Below are positions 16,577-25,600 of a stretch of 64,000 nucleotides of DNA, piece after piece. Made by a program: the position numbers and the translations under genes. This stretch comes from Verrucomicrobiota bacterium (GTDB lineage Bacteria > Verrucomicrobiota > Verrucomicrobiia > Opitutales > Opitutaceae), in assembly GCA_023428905.1 (NCBI GenBank), contig JAEYWP010000013.1, positions 1 through 64,000 on the forward strand, given 5' to 3'. The first letter of the stretch is position 1. Each line of letters begins with the position of its first letter. Below the pieces are notes generated by a model. That model saw only the letters and a list, made by a program, of their open reading frames with translations, was not told the origin of the DNA and did no database searches.

Positions 16577-18008
16577 ACGTCTGGGCCGAAGGAGAGACGC
16601 GGCTGTCCTCGCGATGCCCAAGGATCCTACGGATTCCTCTGCAAAGCGCGGCCGGCCTTTGCCCTGGCTGAAGCGAAGGGGGAAGCTGGCCCCGGGAGCC
16701 AAGATCGCTCAAGACTTCCTTTACCGTGGCGAGGTTGGGATGGGGAAGCAGCCATCGAGGCTGCCCCACAAAGATCCGCACGTCACCCCGCTCCTGGTAC
16801 GCCCGAAGCATCCGCACGGGAGCCGTTCGGTCGGCGACGCGATGAACAAGAACGCCCCGCCACACCTGCAGCGAATGCGCGCTCCAGCACAGAAAGAGCA
16901 TGCCGCCCCAGCACGCTGCCACTACCCGGCATGTGGCTGTGCACGTCCGGTTGCTCAGCAACCAAGACAGACTCCAAGCATTCGCCAGTGGCAGCAGCAC
17001 CACGAAGTCCACATAGCGGGACGGCACGCCTCCCGCCAGTTCGGGTGATCCTCCCCGGCTCCAAGCAATGGAAAGAGCGGTGAGCCAGCCCCACAGCAAA
17101 AGCATCAAGGCGACCGTCTCTGCAAAGGAGCTCGGAGACCGCTCCCTGGCCTTGGTCCACATGAAGAAGAGGCCAGGCAGATTGAAAACCGCGGCCGCAA
17201 TGGGTTGCTCAGGTAAAGGCCACGACAACACGTTCAGCAGAACAGCAACAAACTCCTTCACGGAATCGGGCTGCAGGGATTCGTGCCCGGGCACGTGGAC
17301 GCGCAGCACCCAGGCGAATGCAAAGAGGGTTCCCGCCAGCAGCAGGTCGATCCACGGGAAAGGCGCAGACCGGCCGCTCAGCCACCATTTCCACAAGACG
17401 CCGATGCCGAGCACCACGGGGATAACTGCAACGCCTGCCATTGCCCACAATCCAGCAAATGCTGCGGTGGCCCCGAGGACGCGCGGTGCGAGCGAAGCTC
17501 CTGGTGAACTGAAACCGGCGATCGAAAGCAGCGAGAAGAGAGCTGCGAAATAAACCTGCGTCTGAAAACCCCAGAGCACGTTGTGCCAGGCAAGGAGGGG
17601 TGAAAATGCTACCGACACAGCAAAAATGAGCCAGGTCCGGGAGACGTGGGTCCCACGAACGAGGGCAAAAAACAGAGCCGCTGCAACCAAGCCCCTGAGC
17701 ACTGACCCGACCGCCATCTGCAGCAGCGGGTCCCACTGACCGGCAGCGAGGAAAAGGCCCCAGTTGAGCAGCTGTGTCCAAAAAATGCGGTGTTCGTTAT
17801 GGGGCGTGGAGAGCTGCTCCCACCCCACCTTCCCCGCCGCCGCCGCCGGGTACAAGGAGCGGCCCTCGGCGTCCCACTGGTCCCACCAGGGAGCATCACT
17901 GCCCGCCTGGCTCACCAGCAAAAGGGCGCACGCCAGAACGAGCACAAAGACGGGGACGGCTTGAAGGGCCGCAGCGCGGCGCAACCGCAAAGGTTGATCC
18001 GACTTCAT
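16512..18008 (-). CDS. Polytopic membrane protein of unknown function (possible GT-C-like)
   Basis: I do not recognise the family. The 498 aa protein has about eleven hydrophobic segments. The first external loop (about residues 40-75) is rich in acidic and aromatic residues (APWWDQWDAEG, then STPHNEHRIFW), as in membrane glycosyltransferases of the GT-C type that use a lipid-phosphate sugar, but no diagnostic motif is certain. The hydrophilic C-terminus (about 440-498) reads through the end of the convergent ligase gene. The ATG at 18008 overlaps the stop of the upstream glycosyltransferase by 4 nt, so it is a member of the polysaccharide locus. Confidence 0.7.
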   Translation of the reverse strand: MKSDQPLRLRRAAALQAVPVFVLVLACALLLVSQAGSDAPWWDQWDAEGRSLYPAAAAGKVGWEQLSTPHNEHRIFWTQLLNWGLFLAAGQWDPLLQMAVGSVLRGLVAAALFFALVRGTHVSRTWLIFAVSVAFSPLLAWHNVLWGFQTQVYFAALFSLLSIAGFSSPGASLAPRVLGATAAFAGLWAMAGVAVIPVVLGIGVLWKWWLSGRSAPFPWIDLLLAGTLFAFAWVLRVHVPGHESLQPDSVKEFVAVLLNVLSWPLPEQPIAAAVFNLPGLFFMWTKARERSPSSFAETVALMLLLWGWLTALSIAWSRGGSPELAGGVPSRYVDFVVLLPLANAWSLSWLLSNRTCTATCRVVAACWGGMLFLCWSAHSLQVWRGVLVHRVADRTAPVRMLRAYQERGDVRIFVGQPRWLLPHPNLATVKEVLSDLGSRGQLPPSLQPGQRPAALCRGIRRILGHREDSRVSPSAQTFNRQAGAGNPPDGFGETSPSR

Positions 18009-18910
18009 AAAGGCTGCACGCGGCGATGACCGGCCCGCGCCGCCCGCAGACGCGCGACCTTTTTCCACAGGCCGAAGGCAACCCGGTATTTCCACGCGAC
18101 CCAGCGCGAACGCGTCGGGTTAAAGTGTTTTAGGTATACGTCGCGGTTAGCGTCAAAAATGGCGGTGCTCATCCCCTCCAGATCCTTTGCCACACTCATT
18201 CCCTTGATGTGGACGATCTGCATGCTCCCGTCGTAAACGATGCGATACCCGGCTTTTGCCACCCGGATACAGAGATCGAGATCGTCTCCGTACATAAAAA
18301 AAGCTTCGTCAAACACCCCGATCTCTTCGAAGACGCTGCGACGGCCCATCATGAAGGCGCCATTGATCGCGCCTACGTCATAACTGCCGTCCTCCGGCAG
18401 GTAGCTGAGGTTGTAGCCACCAAATGCCTTGATTCCGGGGAACCGGCGCGAAAGCCCTGCGGCTCGGCAGAATCCATCCCAGAGGGTGGGAATGGACCGT
18501 CGGCAGGCGGCATCGATTTTTCCATCCCGCATGACCAGCTTCGGAGAAATCAGCCCGATTGAGCGATCCTCCACCAGCCGCCGGAGACAATGACCGAGCG
18601 CGGCCTCGTTGCAGACGGTATCCGGATTTAGGAACAGAATATTTTCCCCCGTGGATCGCTCGTATCCTCGATTATTGGCCCGGCCAAAGCCGAGATTTTC
18701 GGGAAAGGGCAGGTACACAGTGCCAGGTCTGCACGCGTGAACCGCCGCCTCCAGCCCATCGCCGGGGGAGTTGTTGGCGACGATCACCTCGACGCGTCGC
18801 TCGCCGAGCGTGGGCGGGAGGGATCTCAGGCACGCGGGGATTTCGTCAGCCGACTTATACGCGACGATGATGACCGACAAGACGGGGACCTCGGGGGTAC
18901 GGGCGGACAT
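18005..18910 (-). CDS. Family 2 glycosyltransferase (rhamnosyltransferase-like)
   Basis: Cytoplasmic GT-A enzyme that adds a sugar during repeat-unit assembly; donor and acceptor unknown. The 301 aa protein opens with VLSVIIVAYKSADEIPACLR, has VIVANNSPGDG, then FPENLGFGRANNRG and ILFLNPDTV (the metal-binding DxD equivalent is NPD). Later come GAFMMGRRSVFEEIGVFDE and MYGDDLDLCIRVAKAGYRI, the ED-type catalytic region of WcaE/WbbL-like GT2 enzymes. It overlaps the next gene by 4 nt and lies 14 nt after another GT2 gene of similar architecture. Confidence 0.9.
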   Translation of the reverse strand: MSARTPEVPVLSVIIVAYKSADEIPACLRSLPPTLGERRVEVIVANNSPGDGLEAAVHACRPGTVYLPFPENLGFGRANNRGYERSTGENILFLNPDTVCNEAALGHCLRRLVEDRSIGLISPKLVMRDGKIDAACRRSIPTLWDGFCRAAGLSRRFPGIKAFGGYNLSYLPEDGSYDVGAINGAFMMGRRSVFEEIGVFDEAFFMYGDDLDLCIRVAKAGYRIVYDGSMQIVHIKGMSVAKDLEGMSTAIFDANRDVYLKHFNPTRSRWVAWKYRVAFGLWKKVARLRAARAGHRRVQPL

Positions 18911-18924
18911 CCGTGAGAGTTAAG

Positions 18925-19752
18925 TCACAGGTCGAACATTCGGACGAGCCCCCATTTCGCCAGGGAAACGGGCAGGTGCAGAGGTCGATACCCGAGGTCC
19001 AAACGGACCTCGTTGCGTGCCGACAGCAGTCGAGCTGCGCGAGGAACATCGCGACGTTGGCGGGACCACCCACGACCGTGATAGACATGTGCGCCGTGCC
19101 ACATCGCGAGGCTGTGACCCCTGCGACGCAGCCTGAGCGAAAGCTCAATGTCCTCCTTGTAGGCAAAGTACCGCGAATCCCAAAGCACCCCCGGGGAAAG
19201 TTCTGCCGACCTGAGTAGGGATATGGGAGCGAGAAAGAATGCTCCGCACAATGCCGGGACTGATTCGATCCTGTCTTCTTCCACGGGGGACCCTTCCCGT
19301 CTGTCGCTCCATCCTGAGAATCCCGGAAAAATTCCGGTGCTGTCCACGCCGGAAGCAGGGCAATCCTGCACGAAGTCCCAGCGGTGCAGGCGCACAGACC
19401 AGCCTCCGTATCGCTCAGATCCGGGTCGCGCCATGACGCTTGAAAGGGACGAAAGGACCCCTCGCGGCACAATGACATCAGGATTCAAAAAGAGGACGTG
19501 CCCGGGTCGGTCTCGTACGCTCTGCCATGCACGGTTGTTTCCGCCGGTAAACCCTAGATTCACATTAAGCTGCACGACGGTGGTACCGGGCCTGCGATTC
19601 CACCTTTCCATCCAAGGCTCAGCACCAGACCCGCAGTCGACTACCAGGACTGAGAGTTCGTCGACTGCCTGGTCACGAATGGACGCGAGGGTCTTTTCAA
19701 TCACGTGACGGTGGTGTCGCGTGACGATGATGACGGTGAGACTCTCAATCAT
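18925..19752 (-). CDS. Family 2 glycosyltransferase
   Basis: GT-A fold sugar transferase for polysaccharide assembly, 275 aa. Motifs run in the same order as in the downstream GT2: SLTVIIVTRHHRHVIEKTL, VLVVDCGSGAEP, VNLGFTGGNNRAWQ, VLFLNPDVI, CGAFFLAPISLLRS and YFAYKEDIELSLRLRRRGH. The DCGSG and NPDV pieces correspond to nucleotide-sugar and metal binding. The two neighbouring GT2 genes may have arisen by duplication. The start is an ATG at 19752. An 82-bp gap separates it from the next upstream gene. Confidence 0.9.
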   Translation of the reverse strand: MIESLTVIIVTRHHRHVIEKTLASIRDQAVDELSVLVVDCGSGAEPWMERWNRRPGTTVVQLNVNLGFTGGNNRAWQSVRDRPGHVLFLNPDVIVPRGVLSSLSSVMARPGSERYGGWSVRLHRWDFVQDCPASGVDSTGIFPGFSGWSDRREGSPVEEDRIESVPALCGAFFLAPISLLRSAELSPGVLWDSRYFAYKEDIELSLRLRRRGHSLAMWHGAHVYHGRGWSRQRRDVPRAARLLSARNEVRLDLGYRPLHLPVSLAKWGLVRMFDL

Positions 19753-19834
19753 TCTGGCATGGGGCCGGTTCGCCCACGAAGCCCGTCGTAGGTGGGTCGC
19801 TGCCGCTCGTTGGCAAGAGGACTCCTCCCCTGGC

Positions 19835-20935
19835 TCATTGCGTGCCGGCGGAAACTGCTTCCATCAACCGCCCATAGTATCTCTCGAGATTGTTCGTGTA
19901 CTCATTGTACGAATACTCCCGCGAAATCTTTTCAAACTGCACCGATTGCATCTCCTGATATGTCGTCTCATTCAAATAGGAAGCCAGGCGTGGCAGCCCA
20001 TTCATCAACTCTGTCCAACTGGCAAAGACACCTGGCACGTGCAGGTACTCGTTAGTGAAAAATCGACGATTGAACACAGCACAAGCGATCGAACCCGAAA
20101 AAATCGGCTCAACAAGATACGCGTCCAAACCTTCCCCGAAGGTAATCGAATACTTGGCGCGAGCAATCAGGGAGAGATACTCCTCATAGCGAACGCCCCG
20201 AATCTCCCTGAAGTGAAAGTCCGGCATTGCTGCGGCGAGGTGGGCGAGGACTCGCTTCTTTTCCGGACATTTGTCAGGAGAGTAAATTACAAGCTTCTCC
20301 TTTTCCGCGTAAGGAGCCCGCCGGTACTTCTCCGCACTTACCCAGACTGACCAATGCGACAACGGTGCGCCGAGTCGTTCCTCGGTCTCTCGGCAGGCAT
20401 ATGCTTTGTGCGCAGTCGAAATGGTGACATGTCCCATTCTTCCGAGCCTCTCAATGTCTCCACGTGAAGGCTCAAAGTCGATGTTCTGGAGCATTACGTT
20501 GAACGAGAGTTGGGTATTCTTGAGCGACCGAAGGCGTGCCACGTCGGGTGCTTTCAAGAATGTCGTTAAATAGACTTCAGGAATGTTTAGATGAAGCCAT
20601 CGGAGTTCGTTCGCAACGTCGAGAATCTGGCGAAAGTTCAAGACCCGCTCGTCGTTCAAGAAACGAGTGAAGCGAAAGAGCGTCGGTCCGTTTGGAATTG
20701 TGCACACCCGCACGTCCGCGTGGTGAACACCGGGGAGGCTTCGTGTGGCGGAAGCATGCTTGAGAATGGCCATGATGCCGCCGTTGACCACGTCTTTACC
20801 CGGTACAAGGAAAACGATCATCGCGTCCGAGCGCATGCCTTCCTTCCTAAAGAACTCGCGCTGCTTGGAGCGATAGTGCCACTGAACGGGCGCCATTCGC
20901 TTGGCCAATGCGAGCAGTCGATCCGCCGTGATCAT
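19835..20935 (-). CDS. Putative GT-B-like glycosyltransferase
   Basis: Not assigned to a named family. The 366 aa protein has an N-terminal half with IVFLVPGKDVVNGGIMAIL, in which VNGGI resembles the Gly-rich loop of GT-B enzymes. A C-terminal half follows with LVIYSPDKCPEKKRVL, YLSLIARAKYSITFGEGLDAYLVEP (resembling the acceptor/donor Glu motif ESFGLxxxE), and AVFNRRFFTNEY. This suggests a retaining GT4/GT1-like enzyme, inferred from motif order only. The gene is visibly less GC-rich than the window average, as is the flippase beside it. It lies 10 nt after the flippase stop. Confidence 0.65.
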   Translation of the reverse strand: MITADRLLALAKRMAPVQWHYRSKQREFFRKEGMRSDAMIVFLVPGKDVVNGGIMAILKHASATRSLPGVHHADVRVCTIPNGPTLFRFTRFLNDERVLNFRQILDVANELRWLHLNIPEVYLTTFLKAPDVARLRSLKNTQLSFNVMLQNIDFEPSRGDIERLGRMGHVTISTAHKAYACRETEERLGAPLSHWSVWVSAEKYRRAPYAEKEKLVIYSPDKCPEKKRVLAHLAAAMPDFHFREIRGVRYEEYLSLIARAKYSITFGEGLDAYLVEPIFSGSIACAVFNRRFFTNEYLHVPGVFASWTELMNGLPRLASYLNETTYQEMQSVQFEKISREYSYNEYTNNLERYYGRLMEAVSAGTQ

Positions 20936-20945
20936 CGCTTCCCTT

Positions 20946-22490
20946 CTAATTGCGTTTCATGGAATGCCAAGCAGAGACCCAGGACCGCCATGTGCAAAGC
21001 TGGGTGACGCCCCAGCTTACACCCATGACTGCCAGACACACCCCCGCTTGAGCCCCCCGCGTCTCGGCGATGGGCATCACGCATCGCAAAAGCACGCAGG
21101 CCGCCGTCGCCGCAGCTGCGGATGGAATCACGTCTCTCCACAACCATTGGCCGTGCTTGCCGGGTATGAAGCGCCGATGTACCAGCGGTACTCCGATAAC
21201 AAAGTAAGCGACATTCAACGCGGCCCAGAGAGATGCTGCTCCGACCGCACCGGATCTCTGCGTCACGATGAACAGGGACGGCAGGAAAAGGACGGCGAGG
21301 ATCACGTTCGCGCGTAGATGGAAACGCAGGTCACCGAGCGAATACTGGAGATAATAGGCGGCAGAAGACGCTGCCAGGAAGCCCTGTGCCACCGCGTGAA
21401 GCCGGAGTATGGATTGCAGTTCAGCGGAAGGGTTTGAAATTCCTGTCAACAGTGCGAGCACCTCCGCGGGGAACAGCGCGATTGTGGCGGCGACCGGAAA
21501 AGCAGCGCCGCAAAGCATTTCAGTGGCACCGCTATACATGGCGAGGAAGCTGGGTGAGTTTCCTTGAGCGCCCGATCTCGACAGCCGCGGCCAAACGGCC
21601 AGCGAAACCGGGGAAACGACAAAACCGACGAGACCGGCTGCAGCGACAGCCGCCGCATACATACCGAACTCGGCCAGCGGCAGCCGCTGTGAGAGCACGA
21701 TACGGTCTGCATAGGTGACAAGCGCCCACAGTCCAGATGTCACCAGGATTGCTGAACCAAAACCGTCTGCACGACTGACCACAACGGCCCCAATCTCACT
21801 ATCGTTTGAAGCCACTCCGCCGCGAAGTTGACGCGCTTTGCGTACGACCGCCATTCCCTCCACAACACTCAGCACCAGCTGCAGGCCGAAATAGTGTGAG
21901 GGTGCAACGAAGCCGAACGCAAAGAGGGACGCCACACTTCCAAGGCGCAGCACAGCGAGTGCTGCGGTAAGTCCACTGAGCCAGCGTTGCGCTTCAAAAC
22001 CCAGGATCACAGCGCGGTGGATCGACGTCGAGAGTCGCACACCCAGAATCAGCGCCATCCACCAGAAGGAGGCTTCAGCGACCTCGGGCTTGAGTGAGTT
22101 CACACTCAACCATCGTTCGGAGATTATGCCCGCCGCCACGACCAGGAGGACGCTCGCTGCGAGTGCAAAAAGGCACGTCCGCTGTATCAGTTTCTTAATG
22201 ACGTATTGGAAGGCACGAACGTCAAGCGCCCCCGCCCTCACCCGGCTGACATCACGCAGTCCAGCTTGAGAAACGCCTGATTCCACAATCTGCCACAGAC
22301 CTTGCAGCGTCGTAAACACGCCGATCATGCCAAAGCCCTCCGGTCCCATGGAGCGCAGGCACAGGGGCAGCAAAGCCACCGTGACCAGCGACGTGACCAC
22401 TTGCGCACCGTAGGCGGCAAGTGCGTTTCCACGAAGACCACGATCGGACCAACCTGCACCACCACGGTCGACCGGACGCGGACCCTTCAT
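20946..22490 (-). CDS. Polysaccharide flippase (Wzx/MATE-like)
   Basis: Inner-membrane exporter that flips undecaprenyl-linked repeat units to the periplasm. The 514 aa protein has about twelve to fourteen helices spread over its length. The N-terminus NALAAYGAQVVTSLVTVALL, followed by CLRSMGPEGFGMIGV, is the usual Wzx opening (R.lG.e.fG). A charged loop near residue 205 carries VVRKARQLRGG. The start ATG directly abuts the stop of the methyltransferase gene upstream (no gap), consistent with an operon. Lower GC than flanking genes suggests lateral acquisition of the locus interior. Confidence 0.88.
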   Translation of the reverse strand: MKGPRPVDRGGAGWSDRGLRGNALAAYGAQVVTSLVTVALLPLCLRSMGPEGFGMIGVFTTLQGLWQIVESGVSQAGLRDVSRVRAGALDVRAFQYVIKKLIQRTCLFALAASVLLVVAAGIISERWLSVNSLKPEVAEASFWWMALILGVRLSTSIHRAVILGFEAQRWLSGLTAALAVLRLGSVASLFAFGFVAPSHYFGLQLVLSVVEGMAVVRKARQLRGGVASNDSEIGAVVVSRADGFGSAILVTSGLWALVTYADRIVLSQRLPLAEFGMYAAAVAAAGLVGFVVSPVSLAVWPRLSRSGAQGNSPSFLAMYSGATEMLCGAAFPVAATIALFPAEVLALLTGISNPSAELQSILRLHAVAQGFLAASSAAYYLQYSLGDLRFHLRANVILAVLFLPSLFIVTQRSGAVGAASLWAALNVAYFVIGVPLVHRRFIPGKHGQWLWRDVIPSAAAATAACVLLRCVMPIAETRGAQAGVCLAVMGVSWGVTQLCTWRSWVSAWHSMKRN

Positions 22491-23039
22491 TTAGCAACCC
22501 CGGCGCACGACCAGGCGGTAGTGATACGGCATGAGGAAGCGATCAGCAGCGTCGATCGAGGTGAGTTCGACCACTTCGAAATCTCGGAAGAGCTCCCTCA
22601 ACCCGTGTTCAGTGAACCGCCAGCAATCCGGCAGGGGGCCGTGAATACGAAAATTGAAAGGTGTGGTCACAAAGCAGTAACCACCCGGTTTCAGCATCTT
22701 TCCAAGCTGCGCGGCGGCGGCAAAGGGCTGCCGTGTGTGCTCGAGAACCTCGGTGCATACGACGTAGTCGAACCGCGAAAGCAGCATTGAATTTGTGCAG
22801 CTGCAAAGGTCCTCCGTGTAGGTGCAGCCTGCCTTGGGATCGATGTCGAGGGTCTCGACACGTACCTGCGGGCCGAAATAGGGCCTCGCACCGGCATGCA
22901 CCTGGGGAGCGACATCGAGCAGCAACCCCGGCGCGGTGGCATATCGAGCCGACACGTCTTCCATGAAGGTCGCCACCGAGGCCCTGATCTTTTTCAGGAT
23001 CTCCACGTCCAATGCGCTGACGGTTCGCTCGCTGCTCAT
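22491..23039 (-). CDS. Class I SAM-dependent methyltransferase
   Basis: Small methyltransferase (182 aa), probably acting on a sugar or lipid-linked intermediate of the polysaccharide. The SAM fold is recognisable from LLLDVAPQVHAGARPYF, the acidic strand-2 end VETLDIDP, FDYVVCTEVLEHTRQPF (motif with EVLEH) and MLKPGGYCFVTTPF. Its ATG overlaps the ATP-grasp/HAD gene by 4 nt, and its stop abuts the flippase start, so all three are probably made together. Substrate unknown. Confidence 0.88.
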   Translation of the reverse strand: MSSERTVSALDVEILKKIRASVATFMEDVSARYATAPGLLLDVAPQVHAGARPYFGPQVRVETLDIDPKAGCTYTEDLCSCTNSMLLSRFDYVVCTEVLEHTRQPFAAAAQLGKMLKPGGYCFVTTPFNFRIHGPLPDCWRFTEHGLRELFRDFEVVELTSIDAADRFLMPYHYRLVVRRGC

Positions 23040-24322
23040 GCCCTGTAATCCTGCAGAGCCTCGATCATGCTGACATCAAAGACCGGGATGCCGGTGTTCG
23101 CACGCACCTCTTCACGCTCCTTGTAGCTGTCATCGATGTAGATCGCGCCCTCGCGGGCATGGATGGCGGAAGACTTGGGCTCTTTCAGCTTGAGGTGGAC
23201 CACCTCATCAAAGAGTTCCGACAACCGGTGGCGCCTCAGGGTGGCGGCGACATCGTGGGCGTGGCGGGTCACCAGGACCAGCCGCGACCCACGGTTGAGT
23301 TGCTGATAGAGCAAGCGTACCAGGGGAAGTGATACGCTGCCCCGACAGACCAGGGTGTCATCGAGATCCACATACAGATGGCGGACATCGAGGGTGGTGG
23401 TGTACCGGTTGATCAGGGCACGGTCCAACGCCAGGCCATAGGGCGAAAACGACACCTGGTAGTCGGCGCGTTCCGCCTCGAGCAGCGCCAGCATCGCAAA
23501 GTTCACGCCTTGCACACGGTGCAGAGCCATGGCACCGGCGATCCGGGGAGCCACCTCCAGCAACACGAGCACCCCACCGGACCCACGTTTCACCTGGAAG
23601 AACCAAGGGCCAAAAAAACCGCATCGCTTCTGAATGGCCTCCGCCATTTCCCGGAACTCCGGCGACGAGACCCCGTGGGTGGCGACCGAGATTCCAGACC
23701 TCACGCGGTCCCGCTGCCGGCCACTGCAAAAAAGGAGGCCCCGCTCCCGGTCGGAGAAGCAGTCCACCGTGTACTCCTCGCCCGGGAGATATTCGGTCAC
23801 GACGAAGTCGATCCCGGAGCAGTTCAACGCATCGAGCTGCGAACGGGAGTCGACGCGGCTGGCATGGACTGAGCCCTGCCCGCGGTCGGGTTTCGCGAAC
23901 ACGGGATAGTGCGGAATTTCTCCAGCCGACCGATAAACAGCGGGGACCGGGACCGCCCCAGCCAGGCGCTCGTAGGTGAGTCGTTTCGAGCAGCACATCC
24001 GACAGAGGTCGGGGCTCGGTGCGATCACATGCGCCTCGATGCGCGAGCGCTCATTTGCGGTCGCCAGAATCACCTCGTCATGCGCGGGGAAGACAAAATC
24101 GATTCGGTCACGCCGGATGACTTCGTTCAAGGCGTCAATCCAGCCGGGCTGGTGGACAGATGGGACAGCAGAATGACGTGCAAAAACGTATTCCGCGTGG
24201 CTGGAAACGTCAGCACCCGCGGAGAAGAGCACGACTTCCTTGAGGTCCCGGAGAGCGTTGTTGATTTCCAGTCCGATCTCCGTGCCGCCGGGAAAAACGA
24301 GTACGTTACGGACTTTGCTCAT
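23036..24322 (-). CDS. ATP-grasp / HAD fusion protein
   Basis: Two enzymes in one chain, 428 aa. The N-terminal part (about residues 1-300) is a carbamoyl-phosphate-synthase-like ATP-grasp ligase: VLVFPGGTEIGLEINNAL, FVFPAHDEVI, FAKPDRGQGSVHASRV, TEYLPGEEYTVDCFSDRE and LLEVAPRIAGAMAL (metal-binding E..PR..G). The C-terminal part (about 315-428) is a HAD domain with VDLDDTLV, LVTRHAHDVAATL and a late IYIDDSYKEREE. It probably activates a carboxylate and modifies a phosphorylated sugar derivative in polysaccharide synthesis. I start at the ATG at 24322, which overlaps the aminotransferase stop by 4 nt. Reaction and substrate are unknown. Confidence 0.85.
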   Translation of the reverse strand: MSKVRNVLVFPGGTEIGLEINNALRDLKEVVLFSAGADVSSHAEYVFARHSAVPSVHQPGWIDALNEVIRRDRIDFVFPAHDEVILATANERSRIEAHVIAPSPDLCRMCCSKRLTYERLAGAVPVPAVYRSAGEIPHYPVFAKPDRGQGSVHASRVDSRSQLDALNCSGIDFVVTEYLPGEEYTVDCFSDRERGLLFCSGRQRDRVRSGISVATHGVSSPEFREMAEAIQKRCGFFGPWFFQVKRGSGGVLVLLEVAPRIAGAMALHRVQGVNFAMLALLEAERADYQVSFSPYGLALDRALINRYTTTLDVRHLYVDLDDTLVCRGSVSLPLVRLLYQQLNRGSRLVLVTRHAHDVAATLRRHRLSELFDEVVHLKLKEPKSSAIHAREGAIYIDDSYKEREEVRANTGIPVFDVSMIEALQDYRA

Positions 24323-25446
24323 GGATCGACGGCGCCACGTGATACCAGGCTGATGACCTTGGCCTGATCCTCGTCCGTGAGATCGGCGTGGATGGGAAGA
24401 CACAGAATCTCCTGCGCAACCCTCGTCGCCACCGGCAGGTTGCTGCCGACAGCGGAGGCGAGGCCTCGATACATCGGCATGTCACTGATCAGCGGATAAA
24501 AATAGCGCCGCGCAAAAACGTCATGGCGGCGCAGCAGGTGGTAAAGCTCGTCCCGGGTCATCCGGAACGAGGGCTGAAGCAGCACGGGAAAGTACGAATA
24601 GTTCGCGTCCATGCCGGCAAGAGGCTGGAGCATCTTCAATCCGGGTACGCCGGCCAAGGCGGAGCGGTAGCGCGCGTCCACCGCGGCCCGCCGTGCCCGC
24701 GCCTCGTCGAGGTACTTCATCTGCAGCAGGCCAAAGGCCGCCTGCACCTCGTTCATCTTGCCGTTGATGCCCGGACCCACGACGGTGACCTCGTCCGCGA
24801 TGCCGAAATTCTTGAGGTAATCGATCCGCTGCTTGGTCTTGAGGTCGGGACAGACAATGGCGCCGCCCTCGAAGGTGGTGAACACCTTGGTAGCGTGAAA
24901 ACTAAGCACGGACAGATCTCCGTGATGCGCCAGGCTTTCACCGTGATAGTTCACGCCAAACGCGTGCGCCGCATCGTAGATCACCTTGAGCCCATAACGA
25001 TCCGCAATCTGTTGGATGCGCTGCACGTCGCACGGCGTCCCGTAGCAATGCACCGGCATGATTGCCGTAGTCTGCGGTGTGATCGCAGCCTCGATCCGGT
25101 TTGTATCCAGATTGAAGGTCTCGGGGTCGATGTCGACGAAGACGGGCTTGATCCCATTCCAAAGAAGCGAATGCGCTGTAGCCACAAACGAATACGGCGT
25201 GGTGATCACCTCACCGGTGATCCGCAACGCCTGGAGCGCAACCACCAAGGCGATGGTCCCATTGGTGAAAAGCGCGATGTGCGGAACTTTTAAATACGCC
25301 GCCAAGGCCGATTCGAGCTGCTGATGGAAGGGCCCGGCGTTCGTCAGCCACCGATTTTCCCAGATCTGCTCGAGGTACGGAACGAACTCCCCCAGCGGTG
25401 GCATATGCGGCTGAGTGACGTAGATCGGTTTGCGCTGGTCTGGCAT
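24319..25446 (-). CDS. DegT/DnrJ/EryC1/StrS family sugar aminotransferase
   Basis: PLP enzyme that converts a keto-sugar nucleotide to an amino sugar for the surface glycan, 375 aa. Diagnostic pieces: LFTNGTIALVVALQAL (substrate-loop start), TTPYSFVATAHSLLWNGIKP, MPVHCYGTPCDV, VIYDAAHAFGV (Asp/His contacting PLP) and SFHATKVFTTFEGGAI, with Lys the expected Schiff-base residue. Similar enzymes include VioA- and WecE-like aminotransferases; the exact sugar cannot be fixed. The ATG at 25446 is preferred over an upstream in-frame start because family members begin near KPIYVTQP. It heads the aminotransferase, ATP-grasp/HAD, methyltransferase, flippase run. Confidence 0.93.
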   Translation of the reverse strand: MPDQRKPIYVTQPHMPPLGEFVPYLEQIWENRWLTNAGPFHQQLESALAAYLKVPHIALFTNGTIALVVALQALRITGEVITTPYSFVATAHSLLWNGIKPVFVDIDPETFNLDTNRIEAAITPQTTAIMPVHCYGTPCDVQRIQQIADRYGLKVIYDAAHAFGVNYHGESLAHHGDLSVLSFHATKVFTTFEGGAIVCPDLKTKQRIDYLKNFGIADEVTVVGPGINGKMNEVQAAFGLLQMKYLDEARARRAAVDARYRSALAGVPGLKMLQPLAGMDANYSYFPVLLQPSFRMTRDELYHLLRRHDVFARRYFYPLISDMPMYRGLASAVGSNLPVATRVAQEILCLPIHADLTDEDQAKVISLVSRGAVDP

Positions 25447-25600
25447 GCGGGGTAAAAGCAAGAACGCGAGGTCAGGAGGCTGGGAGACTGTCGCCACTAC
25501 CGACGATAACCGCAATCGAATTGGGGCCGGACAAGCTGCGATCAGTGAATGCCGCTTTTGAAAACGGTAGCGATGAACGGCCGATTGCCCGGAGGCATGC

